Origin: Liolophura sinensis
Taxonomy: Eukaryota > Mollusca > Polyplacophora > Chitonida > Chitonidae
Length of the DNA: 64,000 bases
Direction: 5' to 3'
Assembly: GCF_032854445.1 (NCBI RefSeq)
Contig: NC_088303.1
Coordinates: 13,957,501-14,021,500, forward strand
Shown here: one piece after another, positions 29,581 to 41,645 of the stretch
Layout: each line of letters begins with the position of its first letter
How positions within the stretch are numbered: position 1 is the stretch's first letter
Made by a program: the position numbers and the translations under genes
The notes under the pieces: generated by a model
The model's input: the letters and a program-made list of their open reading frames with translations, nothing else
Told to the model about the DNA's origin: nothing
The model's database searches: none

Positions 29581-32500
29581 GTATGAAATCTGTCACACCA
29601 TCCATACGGACAGGTGACGTCTCAATTCAATTTAGCCGAGAGGGCATATACGTATATATGATGGCTGATACCGTCCCTCTTTGACCACCACCCTCGTAAC
29701 TCCGTGACCCTTGGGGGTCGCTAATGGTCACCATCAGCCAGCAAACATATAAATGAGCTGTATTACATTTTACCAAACCAAAGGGGCATGTACATTTTCA
29801 TACTCGGTGTAATGTAAACGAAGATGACGTAGCCGTTTTTAAAAAAATGTTTGAAACATGTTTCATGAAAGTGTGTTTGACGGAAGTGGTGTTCATAAAA
29901 GAAACCGAGTTTGGTGTAAACGCTCGATAGAAACGTGTTAGATGAAAATGTATACGGTGTTGGACTAACATGGAACTAATACGAAATCGTTATTTATCTG
30001 CAACCAAGTACCGCCCATGAATGAAACGTTTACCACTAGGCACAGAATTTCAAATGACCACCCCTAGATGGCTCTCCCTGCCCACCAACAAACGATCGTC
30101 GATCTATTTGTAAAGAATTTTAGTTCAAATATACTGCTTTGAAACTGGGTCCGCGTTCTGTGTTAAACAAGGATAGCATGGTTTAGGTTTTGTGACTTAG
30201 TTTTACGGTCAGTCCTCATTTCAAACACGTCTTATTTAAAGAATATTGTTTTGTACATCACTGTGTTCATAAAATCAACACACATTATAATTTTAAATAA
30301 AATAAACACGAGCAGGACGAAGAGTAAAACGTCTACATTGATGTCTTTAATTGATGGTTTAATGGTATTGAAAGAAGACTGTTCTTCATCTCCAAACTTA
30401 TGACAGCCATTATGTATATATATTTATTTCGTAATGTAAGAAAGTCTCCTGGATACTGGACTATTTGACTTATAACGAGATTCTATTGCATATGGTGTGT
30501 ATATATGTTATGTACTATGCATGGCCGTGTTTTACCCACAGGCATCCCCGAATCAGCCGGCCATTAGGTTCAGCACGTCTCCAGTACGGGTCAGCAGTGG
30601 TTTTCCTGACCTAACAGTTACCTTTGAGGACAAAATTTTTACAGTGAAAGGATGTGAGTGAATTTTGCAATATAAAGATAGGGTTAATCTGAACGAATTA
30701 TAGTTTAGGAAAATAGAACACAGGCCTTTAAGTGTTCAAATATTCAATTTTGCTTTTAACTTTAGTTCAGTGTTACGGAAAGTTTAAACTGATTCTGTAA
30801 GGTACTAATTCGTAGATTTCTGGTGAGGTCACTAAGACATCATAGTGACAATTCAGTGCAACTTGAATGCGTCAAATCTTTACAGTGCAGTAGGGCTACT
30901 TGCATATAATTTAAAATTTCTGTATTTGTATTAAAGGACAAGATTTGAACAGGGTTTAAGTTTTTTCTTGATGCTTTTTCATACACATAAGATCGGCTCC
31001 CCTGTAAATCAGTTTTAATGTAAGCGAGTAATTAATTAACCCTAAAACGGAAGTGACCCATGTGGTGAATGCAGGCAGTGCAACAACAACAACATAATAC
31101 TACTGTGAGCACGCACCGTTCGGCAATAATACAGAGCTGTGCCGTAGCTATTTGCCAAAATATATATGTGTCCCTCATATCAAACATTTACTTGTACTTA
31201 CAATGCGTCACTTCTGTTTTAAGAAATTAATTAATTAATCGCTTATTATAAATCTGATTTAAGTGGGCGCTGATCTTATGTTTATAACACAGCATCTAGA
31301 AACAACTCAAACCTAGTTGAACTCATTTGTCTTGTCCTTTAAAATAGTAGTTATGTCCGAATATCATTATTTTTTTTCTATACGATACCCCAAACTACCC
31401 AGGAACATAATTCAGTCCAATCCGGTTTTAAAAGTTTTCTTTTTCGCGTATAACATCCATGTTAAAATTGGCGGAATAAACCTACCGTGCCGTAAAACCG
31501 ACGACATCACGTCTCAAGGGCGCCACCTTGTTGTCTCAACGCCGTACATGGACGTCGGAACGCACGTATTGCGTCGGAAAAAATACATCAGTTGAAGGTG
31601 TCCTGAATAGTAGGCAAGATACAATTCCTTTTCAAGAGATATATTTTGTATTCAGTTTTTGAATTCTATGTCATGACCAGCTTGCGGCTAGGTATGAGTC
31701 TTTCGCGTATTTTTGTCTAAATGAAATCACCTGAAATGAAATGTATTTACCTCATTCTATGTATTTTCACCGTCATTTTCGCATGTTTTTTTCGCACAGG
31801 TGTCCTTACGCTGTACCTAAAAACCACATTGATAAATACAGATGGCTTACCGCTTGATTTTGCTGGCGATCCCGTAACTTGCTATAAGGCAGACGATGGC
31901 TCTGATCAAAATCGAACAGTGGTCGCCATGGGTATGGTTCTGAAATTTCAGACGAATTCTGTAGACAGACCGGAAATTGTACCTCCATCTTGGTACGACG
32001 GTGAACGTGCTGTGCTAAACTTAACATACAGCACATTCCCAAAGGCTGTCGAAGAAAGGATGACTTGTGAATTTGTTGTGTTTGGACCGATTAAATTGAT
32101 GGCGGACGTGAATACCACCGCTGTAGGTAAGCTACCTGTGAACTATGTGACCCAGACAACAAAAGTTATTGTAACGTAATGTACCGTTACTCTCTTAAAA
32201 CCAATGATTCAAATTTGAGCATTCACAATTACATATTTATGCAGTGGTAATTGTGGATGGATTATACAAATTACACAAGATGTTTACTGCTTGCGCACAT
32301 AATTGTGTTCATGTGTATTTTTGCCCAAAGCGGTCGGGTGCTCGAATCAAGCTCTCATGGTTTCGGCTGCGGCTTAAACTAGGTCTGTTACTCCAAGCAC
32401 TCCGAATTCCTCCAACTATCATTCTCAACACCGTCATATAATTGAAAAATCTTGAGTAAGGTTTTAAACACCAAACAACCAACCATTCAATCAATCATAT

Positions 32501-35500
32501 TTCGGTTAGTGAGGTTTCAAACAGCACTATTCATCAAAAACTTTCACCGCTAGTTTACATATTTTGTTCCAAGAGGCTGAAATATTACATTCCCTGAGCT
32601 GATAGACGCATATTCAGATTTGTTTTCTATATTAACGCTTGTTACATGTGCATAATTTACAATATAGGTTGTCCAAACAGTCACTGGGGTACCCGATGCC
32701 AGAATGTGTGTCCATGTCAAAATGGTGGTCGATGTGTTGGTACTTTTTCCGCCAGGTGTCGCTGTCCCACTGGCACGAGCGGTGATCACTGTCACAAAGG
32801 TATACGTCTTCTCTAGGGCATGAAGAGTAAAACACATTTTATATCCAGTAAAATTCATGTGAAGTCTAAAATCTGAAGTGATAAATGTTCTCAACATTTA
32901 AGAAAAGTTAATTATTATATTCCCCCTTGTTACATTTGTTTATTTCTTCAATTTGTGTAATTTATTTCATTAAAGTAAGATGTATTTTGAAGATCTTGTC
33001 AGTAATCTTTGCAAGCCCATCCGAGAAGACGAGTAAAAATTAACGGTTCGTAAAATAATAAATTAATACTTGCCTACATAAAATAAATGATGATCGGTAC
33101 TTTGTCTATACTTATGTATAATCATATAAGGGAATGCACCACCGCACACGGCATGTGGGGCCTTACAGACAATAAGCCGATTCAACATTTCAGGAGTCTC
33201 GCAAATTAACGCAGGTTTGGACGAGATAAAATGGGTGCTTTTACAAATTAACGTGGATGAAAGGGTGATTTTACAGAAGTTTCTAGATTGAACATACATC
33301 TTGCATAGTCGGGACAGTCGGCTCAACAGCGCCGTTAGCAGTTAGCGTAAAATCGTGTCTTTCAGAAGCACCAGTTTGCAGGAGTGTCAGTCTTATCTTG
33401 TCTCGCGAGACTCATGAAATGCCGATTCAGCTTGTAAATGGTCACGCAAGCAGCCGACGACACATGTGTGACGGTTTACTCAGTTCTAAATTTGTTGATG
33501 ACATATATCTCACGTGTGAAAAATGTTGTCAAATGTGGGTCGTTGGTTTACCCCGGGTTCTCCGGTTTACTGTGTCCATTCCTCCGTCCATAAGACTGAC
33601 CCCCATCATAATGGTGAGAAAATCTTGAGTATGGCGTTCATTAACAATGAAATAAATAATTAAAATATCGTTAATAACTGACGGTCTTTAACACACTCAC
33701 GAAATACTTCTTCAAAATAGTTGTTACAAATTTTCATTCGCGGCGAGCAGCCCTGTAGACGGGTGGTATGGTTGGTGTTGTTGTTGACATTGTGTCCAGA
33801 TTGTCCTTGGCATGCATATTGCCGTGCTATGCAAATGGATCGCAGCTCATTTTTTCCCTGTTTCTGTCTTAGCGACCGCTGCACAAAATGGCACTGTGCC
33901 GTCTGTATCAAAGGATGGCCCTATTTCATCAAGTTTGACCCCACCTGTCTTATCCACCGACTCACCTACTCCAGACAACCTAAAACGGTCTGTGTCAGAA
34001 GGCAGTCTACAAGTGACACGTAACACATATGATTATCAGGGTAGCGGACTTCTTGATCAATGTCACCTACCACCTCGAACATCTATGGCAGTAAGTACAT
34101 ATATCTTGTAGGACTGTAAAGCTGGCAATACAGGCCAAACTAAAAGAGAGCGCATATCTTGGCCTGAGCAAAATGTACAAAAGTGTATGATGAATTTCAA
34201 CGAGCGGACAATACTTTGCTAGGCACTATTGCGCGGGAAAGGAAAAATATGAACATCTGTCCTATATGGCAATGTTGAAAAACTGTTTTAAAAACTCTCC
34301 ATCCGAATCAAGGCCTGGTTCACCGGTAAACTGTAATGAATTGTCTTTATCACATGGCCTGCAAAATATCTGGATAACTTTTCCTGTGTAATTGATGACG
34401 ACTAGAGAGTAAACGCCGGCAAAACATAACTTCCTTGGGAGATTTAAATCCCTGTACTGTATTATCAAGTTATAAAACTGATCTATATTTGGCTGAAATT
34501 ATAGAAATGTAGTAATTTGCCTCTATAGATACTGCTCTCGACGACAAATTCAGTGATTGAATGCTGTTGAAAAAACTTGTGCTGTGAAGGTCACAGTATA
34601 CCGTAATGACACCGGATGGAGCATTTCTTATTCTGTAACTTTAATATAAGCTTGAGGAAGCACTGTATGTATCATACCGATTTGTAAAGTCCTGGGTGTC
34701 CTCATGGAAGATTAGCTCCGCCATTATCGTAATCTAATGTGCGCAGGTAAAATTAGAAGATGACGCTGCGTTACAGTTTTCCTTTGACCCGATTTCCGTC
34801 AACAATCGAGTTCTGCATGATCTGACAGCAGAGGACCATCGCTATGAAGTCAGGCAATGTGAGTTGAAACATTTGACATGAGTGCCATTGGCAATTCCAA
34901 GTGCAACTACATAGGGAGCAGCGCCTTCATGCAGGTCAGCTTCGCTTACCGATGGACAAAGTGCTGCAATATACTGCATAGGAATGGACAGCAGACTGCA
35001 CAAGAATGGACAGTAGACCGCACAAGGATGAATAATAGACGGATAAAGAATGGACAAAAGACTGTATTAGAATCGACAATAGACAGTATTAGAAGAGACA
35101 CAATACTGTACAGGGATAGACGACAGACAGCAGAGCAATGGCCAGTATAGGTTGTACAGGAATGGGCAAAAGGCTGCATAAGAATAGACAACAAGTTGCA
35201 AGGAATGGGCCATACAGACTGTACAGAACTGTATAACTGGCAGAGCAGGAATGGGCAATAGACTGTACACAAATGGACAATGGACTCCAAAAAATGGACA
35301 GTAGGCTGTATATATAAACATTAGCATATAGAAATACATGTAGATGATAGAAAGTGCAGGATGATGGATTTGAAAGAATGATATACCATACAAGTGTGAA
35401 CAACAAACTACAAGAATAGACAATAGAATGCACAGGAATGAACAACCACGTACTGGATAGAAAGTAACAGTAAGAAAGTGAAAATAGCCTACGCAGAAAC

Positions 35501-38115
35501 GTCACAAAGATATACAGGAATGGACACTGCAAAGAAACACAGCATACAAGAATCAAGAGCAGACAACACTGTAATAAAGAATAGCATACAAGAGAGGACT
35601 ATAGACATCACTGCAATGACGATTATCATATACAAGAGTGAACAAAAGACAACACTGTAACGAAGAACTGCATATACAAATGGACAATGGACGATACTGT
35701 AACGAAGAACAAAATACAAAAATTAACACTAGATGATACTGCAGTGAAGAATAGCATATAGGAGTAGATAATAGGCAATGCTGTAACGAAGAACAGCACA
35801 TACAAATGGGCAATGAATCATACCGTGATAAAGAACAGAACTGTAACAAAAATTTGACACTAGATGATGCTGTGACAAAACTGTAATGAGGAATAGCATA
35901 CAAGCATAAACAGTAGACAAAACTGTGGCAAGGAATAGCATACAAGCATAAACAGTAAACAAACAGTAATGAGGAATAGTATACAAGCATCAACAGTAGA
36001 CAAAACTGTAATGAGGAATAGCATACAAGCAACGACAGTAGACAAAACTGTGGCGAGGAATAGCATACAAGCATAAACAGTAGACAAACTGTAATGAGGA
36101 ATAGCATACAAGCATCAACAGTCGACAAACTGTAATGAGGAATAGCATACAAGCATCAACAATAGACAAACTGTAATGAGGAATAGGATACAAGTATCAA
36201 CAGTCGACAAACTGTAATGAGGAATAGCATACAAGCATAAACAGTAGACAAAACTGTGGCGAGGAATAGCATACAAGCATAAACAGTAGACAAACTGTAA
36301 TGAGGAATAGCATACAAGCATCAACAGTCGACAAACTGTAATGAGTAATAGCATACAAGCATAAACAGTAGACAAAACTGTGGCGAGGAATACCATACAA
36401 GCATAAACAGTAGACAAACTTTAATGAAGAATAGCATACACGAATCAACAGTCGACAAACTGTAATGAGGAATAGCATACAAGCAACGACAGTAGACAAA
36501 ACTGTAATGAAGAATAGCATACACGAATCAACAGTCGACAAACTGTAATGAGGAATAGCATACAAGAAGGGATAACCCACTACACGGCAATGCACAACAA
36601 ACTGCGCAGGGATGTACTATAGAGTATACAGAAACGGAAAATAGACAGAATACGATTGGACCATAGAATACAGGAAGTCTATTAAGAGTGTAGAAAATGA
36701 ACAAAGGCACTATTAAAAGTACAAGAAAAGAAGAAAGCATTACTCAGAGTACAGGAAATAGCTAAAGAATATGATTTCATAGAATTTAACAATGAATAGC
36801 AGGGATTGACATTCGAATACTTCGCACTGTTTCAGCAATAGAATTTTAGTCGTATGCCAATCTTGTAAGTAAAGAACGATTATTTATATTACATATACAT
36901 ATTAATCAGGACTACATAAAGGATTTTTGGACTTTCAACTAGTACTAGCAAACTGTATGCTTGGGAGCAGGGATGGATATTTTGATATCTTGATGATATA
37001 CAGTTGTTTAGACTTGGATCAAACCTAAATTTCATCCAAATGAGGGCACAGATAAGACCGAATAGGCATGAAAACTGAAATGTATGAAATTTTTTTATTT
37101 TATATCCAACAGGCCAGCTGACGGTGTGGATAAGAAGCTCGCCTATAACCGTAACGCCTTTCCTCAGGACGTTGTCACCGTCGGGAAAAGGGGTGTTGTG
37201 TCATTCCAGTGACCCTTTCCAAACTATAGCGGAGGCCAGTGTGGTTTACTACTTGGGGGACAAGGCCATTCCTCGACCAATTCCTGTACCGACAGATTGG
37301 TACGACGGGACATCGGCTGTCGTTGAGATCAGTTTTCCGTCGTTCTCGCCTTATTCTAACACCTCATTGAAGATGTCCTGTCCCTTCAGTCACAACATTG
37401 GCAATTTCACCATTAAGTGGGGTGTAGACATCCAGGCCTTAGGTACGACACAAAGTTTATTAAAATTTAATATAACCAAATGAATCCCAGCCTTGGACAG
37501 GAAGTTTTCGAGATTCCCATGCCTGTACAGTGCAATCAGAGCCTTGGTGACAGTAAAGAGTTTAGGTCATTTCACATGAAGATGGAGATCACTTGGTTTT
37601 CATCAATATGACATGTGCATTAAGCTCGCTCAGCAGGCGAAAATAATAGTTAGTTACTTGTCAAAACACGGTGGTTGGCATCCAACACTTTGAATACACT
37701 GCCGTGTACGTGAAATATTCTTGAATAACTTGTTCAACAGCAATGAATCAATCAACAGGACCAAATAAATGAACCGCTAGATAAGAAACGGCCACCTATC
37801 ACCATGTCTGGATTTTAATTAGTTATGTTTGTCATTTTAATTAAAAGAAATAGTCAGCTTCAAATAAATCAAAATCTTAAAATCTTTAACAATTATTTTC
37901 AAGGTTGTCCAGTAAGAAAATGGGGAGCGTATTGCCAGAATGATTGTCAATGTGGAGGCAACAGCTACTGTCATACTTTTAGTGGCTGCTTTCTCGGTGA
38001 CCCGCGGGAAGTGATCTCCAGTCGCCCGGAGTCTGCGTCAAGTGCCACTTCTCGTCCGCTCATCAGCCGTCTGTTTCACGCATCTATGTTTTCGTTGCTA
38101 TTATTGTTGGTGTAA
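29479..38115 (+). CDS. Gene 1: two-module Ig-EGF surface protein with GPI-like tail (8 coding exons, 514 aa)
   Basis: Joined exons: 29479-29580, 30542-30653, 31800-32126, 32668-32799, 33873-34090, 34747-34858, 37113-37442, 37904-38115. All junctions are GT-AG and in frame (1545 nt, 514 aa plus stop). Order in the protein: signal peptide (about 1-23), Ig-like module 1 (35-180), 8-Cys EGF (181-224), Ser/Thr/Pro linker (225-297), Ig-like module 2 (298-444), shortened 6-Cys EGF (445-478), Ser-rich stretch and a C-terminal hydrophobic tail ending LLLLLV. Likely role: a cell-surface, GPI-anchored adhesion, recognition or decoy-receptor-type protein; this is inference. The EGF style G-C-P-x(3)-W-G-x(2)-C-x(3)-C is like that of Tie and MEGF proteins. 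No kinase or ordinary transmembrane segment is seen. It converges on gene 2 to its right. Modules 1 and 2 are clear internal duplicates. Alternative: a fragment of a longer Tie-like receptor annotation; the in-frame stop at 38115 argues against that. Confidence 0.8.
30542..30653 (+). CDS. Gene 1 exon 2: module exon A (start of Ig-like domain 1)
   Basis: 112 nt, acceptor cccacag|, donor GGAT|gtgagt, phase 0 in and phase 1 out. It encodes I-R-F-S-T-S-P-V-R-V and, later, D-L-T-V-T-F-E-D-K-I-F-T-V-K-G. The final T starts a Cys codon (T|GT) completed by exon 3. Exon 6 (34747-34858) and gene 2 exon 2 (47028-47139) have the same length and phases and align without gaps. This makes the exon convincing although it is short. 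Confidence 0.78.
31800..32126 (+). CDS. Gene 1 exon 3: module exon B (Ig-like domain 1)
   Basis: 327 nt, acceptor ttcgcacag|, donor CTGTAG|gtaagc, phase 1 at both ends. It begins (C)-V-L-T-L-Y-L-K-T. It carries V-T-C about 30 residues in, then P-P-S-W-Y-D-G, then M-T-C-E-F. The two Cys are placed like the B- and F-strand disulfide of an Ig-like fold. Possible N-glycosylation sites are N-R-T, N-L-T and N-T-T. The open frame runs upstream of 31800 to an ATG at 31721, but that part is the polypyrimidine tract and upstream intron, so the splice start is preferred. Confidence 0.85.
32320..32490 (+). mobile_element. Old SINE fragment in intron 3 of gene 1
   Basis: ccaactatcattctcaacac, cgtcatataattgaaaaatc, ttgagtaag, caccaaacaacc; heavily diverged. 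Confidence 0.45.
32668..32799 (+). CDS. Gene 1 exon 4: 8-Cys EGF-like domain
   Basis: 132 nt, acceptor aatatag|, donor CACAAAG|gtatac, phase 1 at both ends. It encodes G-C-P-N-S-H-W-G-T-R-C-Q-N-V-C-P-C, then Q-N-G-G-R-C and a C-x-C-P-T-G-T-S-G-D-H-C end. Eight cysteines in the laminin/Tie-type EGF pattern, with the W-G signature of MEGF and Tie EGFs. Gene 2 has an equal-length exon at 45571-45702. Confidence 0.87.
33540..33662 (+). mobile_element. Old SINE fragment in intron 4 of gene 1
   Basis: gggttctccggtttactgtg, cccccatcataatggtgaga and cttgagtatggcgttc; diverged. Confidence 0.5.
33873..34090 (+). CDS. Gene 1 exon 5: Ser/Thr/Pro linker plus duplicated N-cap
   Basis: 218 nt, acceptor tttctgtcttag|, donor ATGGCA|gtaagt, phase 1 in, phase 0 out. 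It encodes a low-complexity extracellular linker (T-P-P-V-L-S-T-D-S-P-T-P-D and similar), then L-D-Q-C-H-L-P-P-R-T-S-M-A. The last segment matches the C-x-x-P tail of signal-peptide exon 1. The second module therefore appears to have been copied together with the mature N-terminal cap. The phase change from 1 to 0 is what is needed to feed the phase-0 A exon. Confidence 0.72.
34747..34858 (+). CDS. Gene 1 exon 6: module exon A (start of Ig-like domain 2)
   Basis: 112 nt, acceptor gtgcgcag|, donor GGCAAT|gtgagt, phase 0 to phase 1. It encodes L-Q-F-S-F-D-P-I-S-V and, later, D-L-T-A-E-D-H-R-Y-E-V-R-Q, then the split Cys codon. It aligns with exon 2 without gaps (F-S-x-x-P, D-L-T, E-D, x-V). The following intron is 2.25 kb and is mostly minisatellite. 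Confidence 0.78.
34960..36760. repeat. Minisatellite filling intron 6 of gene 1
   Basis: The core from about 35880 to 36560 is an array of 41-42-bp units (aatagcatacaagcatcaac, then agtcgacaaactgtaatgagg) in more than a dozen copies. Older, more diverged units of the type 'aatggacaatagactg' extend to about 34970 on the left and 36750 on the right. The long open frames on the - strand here (up to 199 codons) arise from this stop-poor repeat; I do not call them genes. Confidence 0.88.
37113..37442 (+). CDS. Gene 1 exon 7: module exon B (Ig-like domain 2)
   Basis: 330 nt, acceptor atccaacag|, donor GCCTTAG|gtacga, phase 1 at both ends. It begins (C)-Q-L-T-V-W-I-R-S-S-P-I, with V-L-C-H-S-S-D, then P-T-D-W-Y-D-G-T-S-A-V-V, L-K-M-S-C and N-F-T-I-K-W. 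This is a clear paralogue of exon 3, sharing the Cys pair, the W-Y-D-G motif and both end phases. Confidence 0.87.
37904..38115 (+). CDS. Gene 1 exon 8: shortened EGF, Ser-rich stretch, GPI-like tail, stop
   Basis: Acceptor ttttcaag| at 37903, phase 1 in. It encodes G-C-P-V-R-K-W-G-A-Y-C-Q-N-D-C-Q-C, then C-H-T-F-S-G-C, which is six Cys; the last two of the 8-Cys form are missing. Next comes a Ser/Ala-rich segment (E-S-A-S-S-A-T-S) and a tail H-A-S-M-F-S-L-L-L-L-L-V followed by TAA. Small residues, a spacer and a terminal hydrophobic run with nothing after it fit a GPI-attachment signal. I saw no convincing AATAAA within the first few hundred bases after the stop. Confidence 0.83.
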
Positions 38116-38379
38116 ATAAGTGTAAGTCCCGTGCACTTCGATGGTAGTCAATAATGAGACAAATTAAGACTGCTGCTAACCTTTCTCTATCGCAATTACT
38201 GGATACTGGTAGTTTTGCGGGTTTAGTTTACATCAACAAAGAATTCTAATGTCCCTTCGATTATAAATCAATGGCTTTCACGTATATAATTTCAGCTATT
38301 TTTTAAATTGTGTATATTTCTCGGAGATCTCCGTTGCCGAGATGTAACCGATTATTCATTATGTGTATATATAAAAGCA

Positions 38380-38474
38380 TCTATGATATATATATATATA
38401 TATATATATCTATGATATATATATATATATATATATATCTATGATATATATATATATATATATATATATATCTA

Positions 38475-38527
<53 letters not shown>
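38380..38527. repeat. Compound (TA)n with tctatga spacers
   Basis: Four blocks of TA dinucleotides, separated by atctatgat, about 270 bases after the gene 1 stop. Confidence 0.93.
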
Positions 38528-38531
<4 letters not shown>

Positions 38532-40267
38532 CACACACATGTATCAAATATATCTATAAGTCAATGTATATTATTAATTTATTGATTTTCTTTGTGTTCC
38601 AATTCCGGTACCTTACATTGTTATATTGTAACTAATATAGGATGCCTCAGAACACGTTTTTAAGTTAAAGGATTAGTGACCAGATTTATAATTTATTCAT
38701 AATTAGACTGTGGATTGTTAAATTGAGTATAAAAATATTGAAAAAGGGTACATTAATTAAGGGTGCTTAGATGAATAAGCGTTCATGAATAGTAAAATTA
38801 TCTGTGTGGCATTTTAAAATAATGTTTATATATAAGGTGTAACTATTCAAAGCATTGGTTATGCTAGCTCTCATTCGATTTAGTTATTTTGTTGTTTTTA
38901 TTTTTTGTAAAAGAATGATAAAGTTTTATAAAACTTATATAATGCCGTTTGTAATTTTTGACAAACTAAGACATTTTCATTCCTAATTGTATATTGATTG
39001 TGTAATTTCGTACTACAGGCCTGCCTTCCAACAGGTAGAATACCTGAAATGCTGGCTCAGTTTCGCTCGTTAAAGGCCAGTTTTTATCAGTACATCACAC
39101 ATGAGAAATTTCATCGGTAACTTGCCAATGGTCGGTAGTTTATCACAGGCAGGGCGGTTTCCTCCACCTATAAAAGCGATCGCCATTAATCAAATACACA
39201 CCTAGATTTTTTGCGGTTATGGAGTATGCATACTGTACTTGTTACGAAGAATTACATTGTCTGCTAAATTCTACTCGGTTGATGTTAAATTATACTCGGT
39301 TGCCACTCACCAATGGTCTGCCTCTGACCGGTTTTGGCTGTGATCTTTCCATTGAAATGAATGAATGAATGATCCTCAGTATTTCAGCTACACCGTGACG
39401 AACATTCCATCTGGAATTAACATCATCATTTACCACGATCCAGGCCCCGGCTTCCTCCAATAGACAGTAAAATCTAATACCTTCTTATAAATTTTCCATT
39501 TCGGCGTAAGCATTATGTTAATTGTTCACAAGTCAGAGACAAAAATAGCCGAAGTTGGTGTAAAGTGTAAGTGAACAACAAAATAGTTATATGATTAATT
39601 TGAATAATAATCATCTGGTAGTTCTGTTACATGTAATGCACAAAGGGATCATTTTTATTAGCAATCACACCATTTGGCACAAATTACACAAAATCCGCAG
39701 AAAATAAAAAACATTCTCCATAGTTATGCATGGGAGAACCTAATGAATATAGTCGGCTTAAACGACAAAGTTCATTAAAAAAACATACAGAATCTACGCT
39801 GATTCTTAGCCACAGTATTTGTATTGCCTCGCTAATGCATTCGACCCCATGTCACGGTATTCCAATGGGCACAATCCGCGCTCCCGTGTTTACAGGCATG
39901 TGTCTGCGATAGTGTAAATTATCAACGAGTAATTCTCATTCACTATACGTCATATTGACGATGTAACGGTTTTGTACAAATCCTACATTGCAAACCATGT
40001 GAAAGACATATATTCAACTTTTCTCGATTTAAAGTAAAATACAGACAATCAAAATGTATGTACAAAGACAACAACGGTTTTATACCACGCTAACTTAAGA
40101 ACAAGAATGATATTTTCAGTTTTGGCACAGAATTTTATTACGCTTTGAATACTTGGATAGCAACAGACAAAAAGGTCGTGTATTAGGTGTGTACTTATTT
40201 CGCTTTGTTGCGTTCGTTAGGTCATGTATATTGTGTGACAATTTCAATTAATGTCTCTCCGAACGTA

Positions 40268-40350
40268 CGTGGGAAGGTCCGTCGGTTTCGTCATATAGGT
40301 GAAATGACATAAAACACCAATCAAATAAACAAATAAATAAATAAATCAGT
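40268..40350 (+). mobile_element. SINE fragment
   Basis: gtgggaaggtccgtcggttt, cgtcatataggtgaaatgac, then caccaatcaaataaac and AAATAAAT. Confidence 0.65.
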
Positions 40351-40867
40351 AATGTAATGTCACAAGTTGTTACTAAAAACTAGCGTGTCATAAATATTCC
40401 ATCAGATGCCTTGATTCAATAATTCACTCGCCTAGAACATTCCTTCCATCTTTCCATTACTATATGAAACTGTTGACTTTCAGTGAATCCGTCCTAATTT
40501 CGTATATCATGTACTTTCCTAGTTCTTAATGGTTGTTCTTATTGAACGTTGTGTTGGGAACTGGTATGCATTTGTCCATTTGGTTGACGGCTTGCAAATG
40601 ACTGTCTGTTTTCACGCATAGATTCATAAGTAAATGTGGACGGAGTGTCCAAAATCTCTGACACACTACTTTATGTTTTTGCCTAATTCCACATAGACCG
40701 TTGGTAAGCGCCATGCATGCATCGTGTTGAATAAATCGCCAGGCCAAGGGCAGTGTTTTGGGGATTTATTTTATTGTATATGTAGAATCTACATGTATAC
40801 GTAAATGTGAATTTATGCGTCGAAGCCGACATCCGTATACCAGCCGTATACCAGCCGTATACCAATA

Positions 40868-41075
40868 TGAACGTTCCAGGTCAATCATTGCACGGGCAAT
40901 TCCCAAAATGACATCTCACACAAACCATCAAAACCTAAGAAAGCGTATAAAGTACGATAATGGGAAGGAATCCTGCAGAGAGAAGCAGTCAATAGTTTTC
41001 AACGATGTATGTTTGAAAAGCGCAAGTTATGTTCCAGGCGGATGAGGGAAATCAGTATTTAGATCGTGTACTATG
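40868..41075 (+). repeat. Dispersed repeat related to 46735-46925
   Basis: Shared landmarks: gcaattcccaaaatgacatc, agaagcagtcaatagttttc, aaatcagtatttagatcgtg. The 46.7-kb copy reads gccaattcccaaaacaacg, agatgcagtcaacagttttc, aaagcagtattcaaatcgtg. Confidence 0.55.
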
Positions 41076-41494
41076 TTACTATATCTCTTGTCGATAATAA
41101 AACATGTGTATCGATTGCGCTTTGATTGCAACTGTTCATATATCCAATGTGACCATCTAATTCAACACGATGACTATACATACATCCTGGCCTGTTAAGC
41201 AGAATTAGACATCATCATGAACCAGAGTACCAGAGATTCTGGACCCTCTGTTCAAATTTACTTACAAGAGAATTATACTCATTGTAAAGCTAAAGAAACT
41301 CGGAGTGAAGGCCTTTGATGGAATAACCCTGAAATACTAGTTTTTACAGTAATAACTTGCGACGTTAATTGAAATTGTCACATAACATACAGGGTCTTAC
41401 AAATGCTGCAAGGCAAGTTATGTACACGCCATTTGCAAAATTCTTCAATATATTGCTGTCCAAGTAAGGATCACTTAAGGGTATGATCATATGG

Positions 41495-41645
41495 CTATCC
41501 ACGTAAATGCTTAAATAGTAGCAACTTATACGTCCCCTAACACAATGGCGGGCCAAACAGAATATCATGAGTGGGTAAGAAAAATTAGTTATGTCAACAG
41601 CAATTTATAACATGTCATTAGTTTAGAATTACTCCAACGACTGTG
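41495..41645 (+). repeat. Dispersed repeat family R, right half
   Basis: cttaaatagtagcaacttat, cgtcccctaacacaatggcg, cagcaatttataacatgtca, gtttagaattactccaac. Confidence 0.6.

Noticed and set aside
35089-36595. Long open frames on the - strand (up to 199 codons) with Cys/Tyr/Leu-rich repeats
   Set aside because: They are the reverse complement of a 41-42-bp non-triplet minisatellite inside a gene 1 intron; composition cycles with the repeat.
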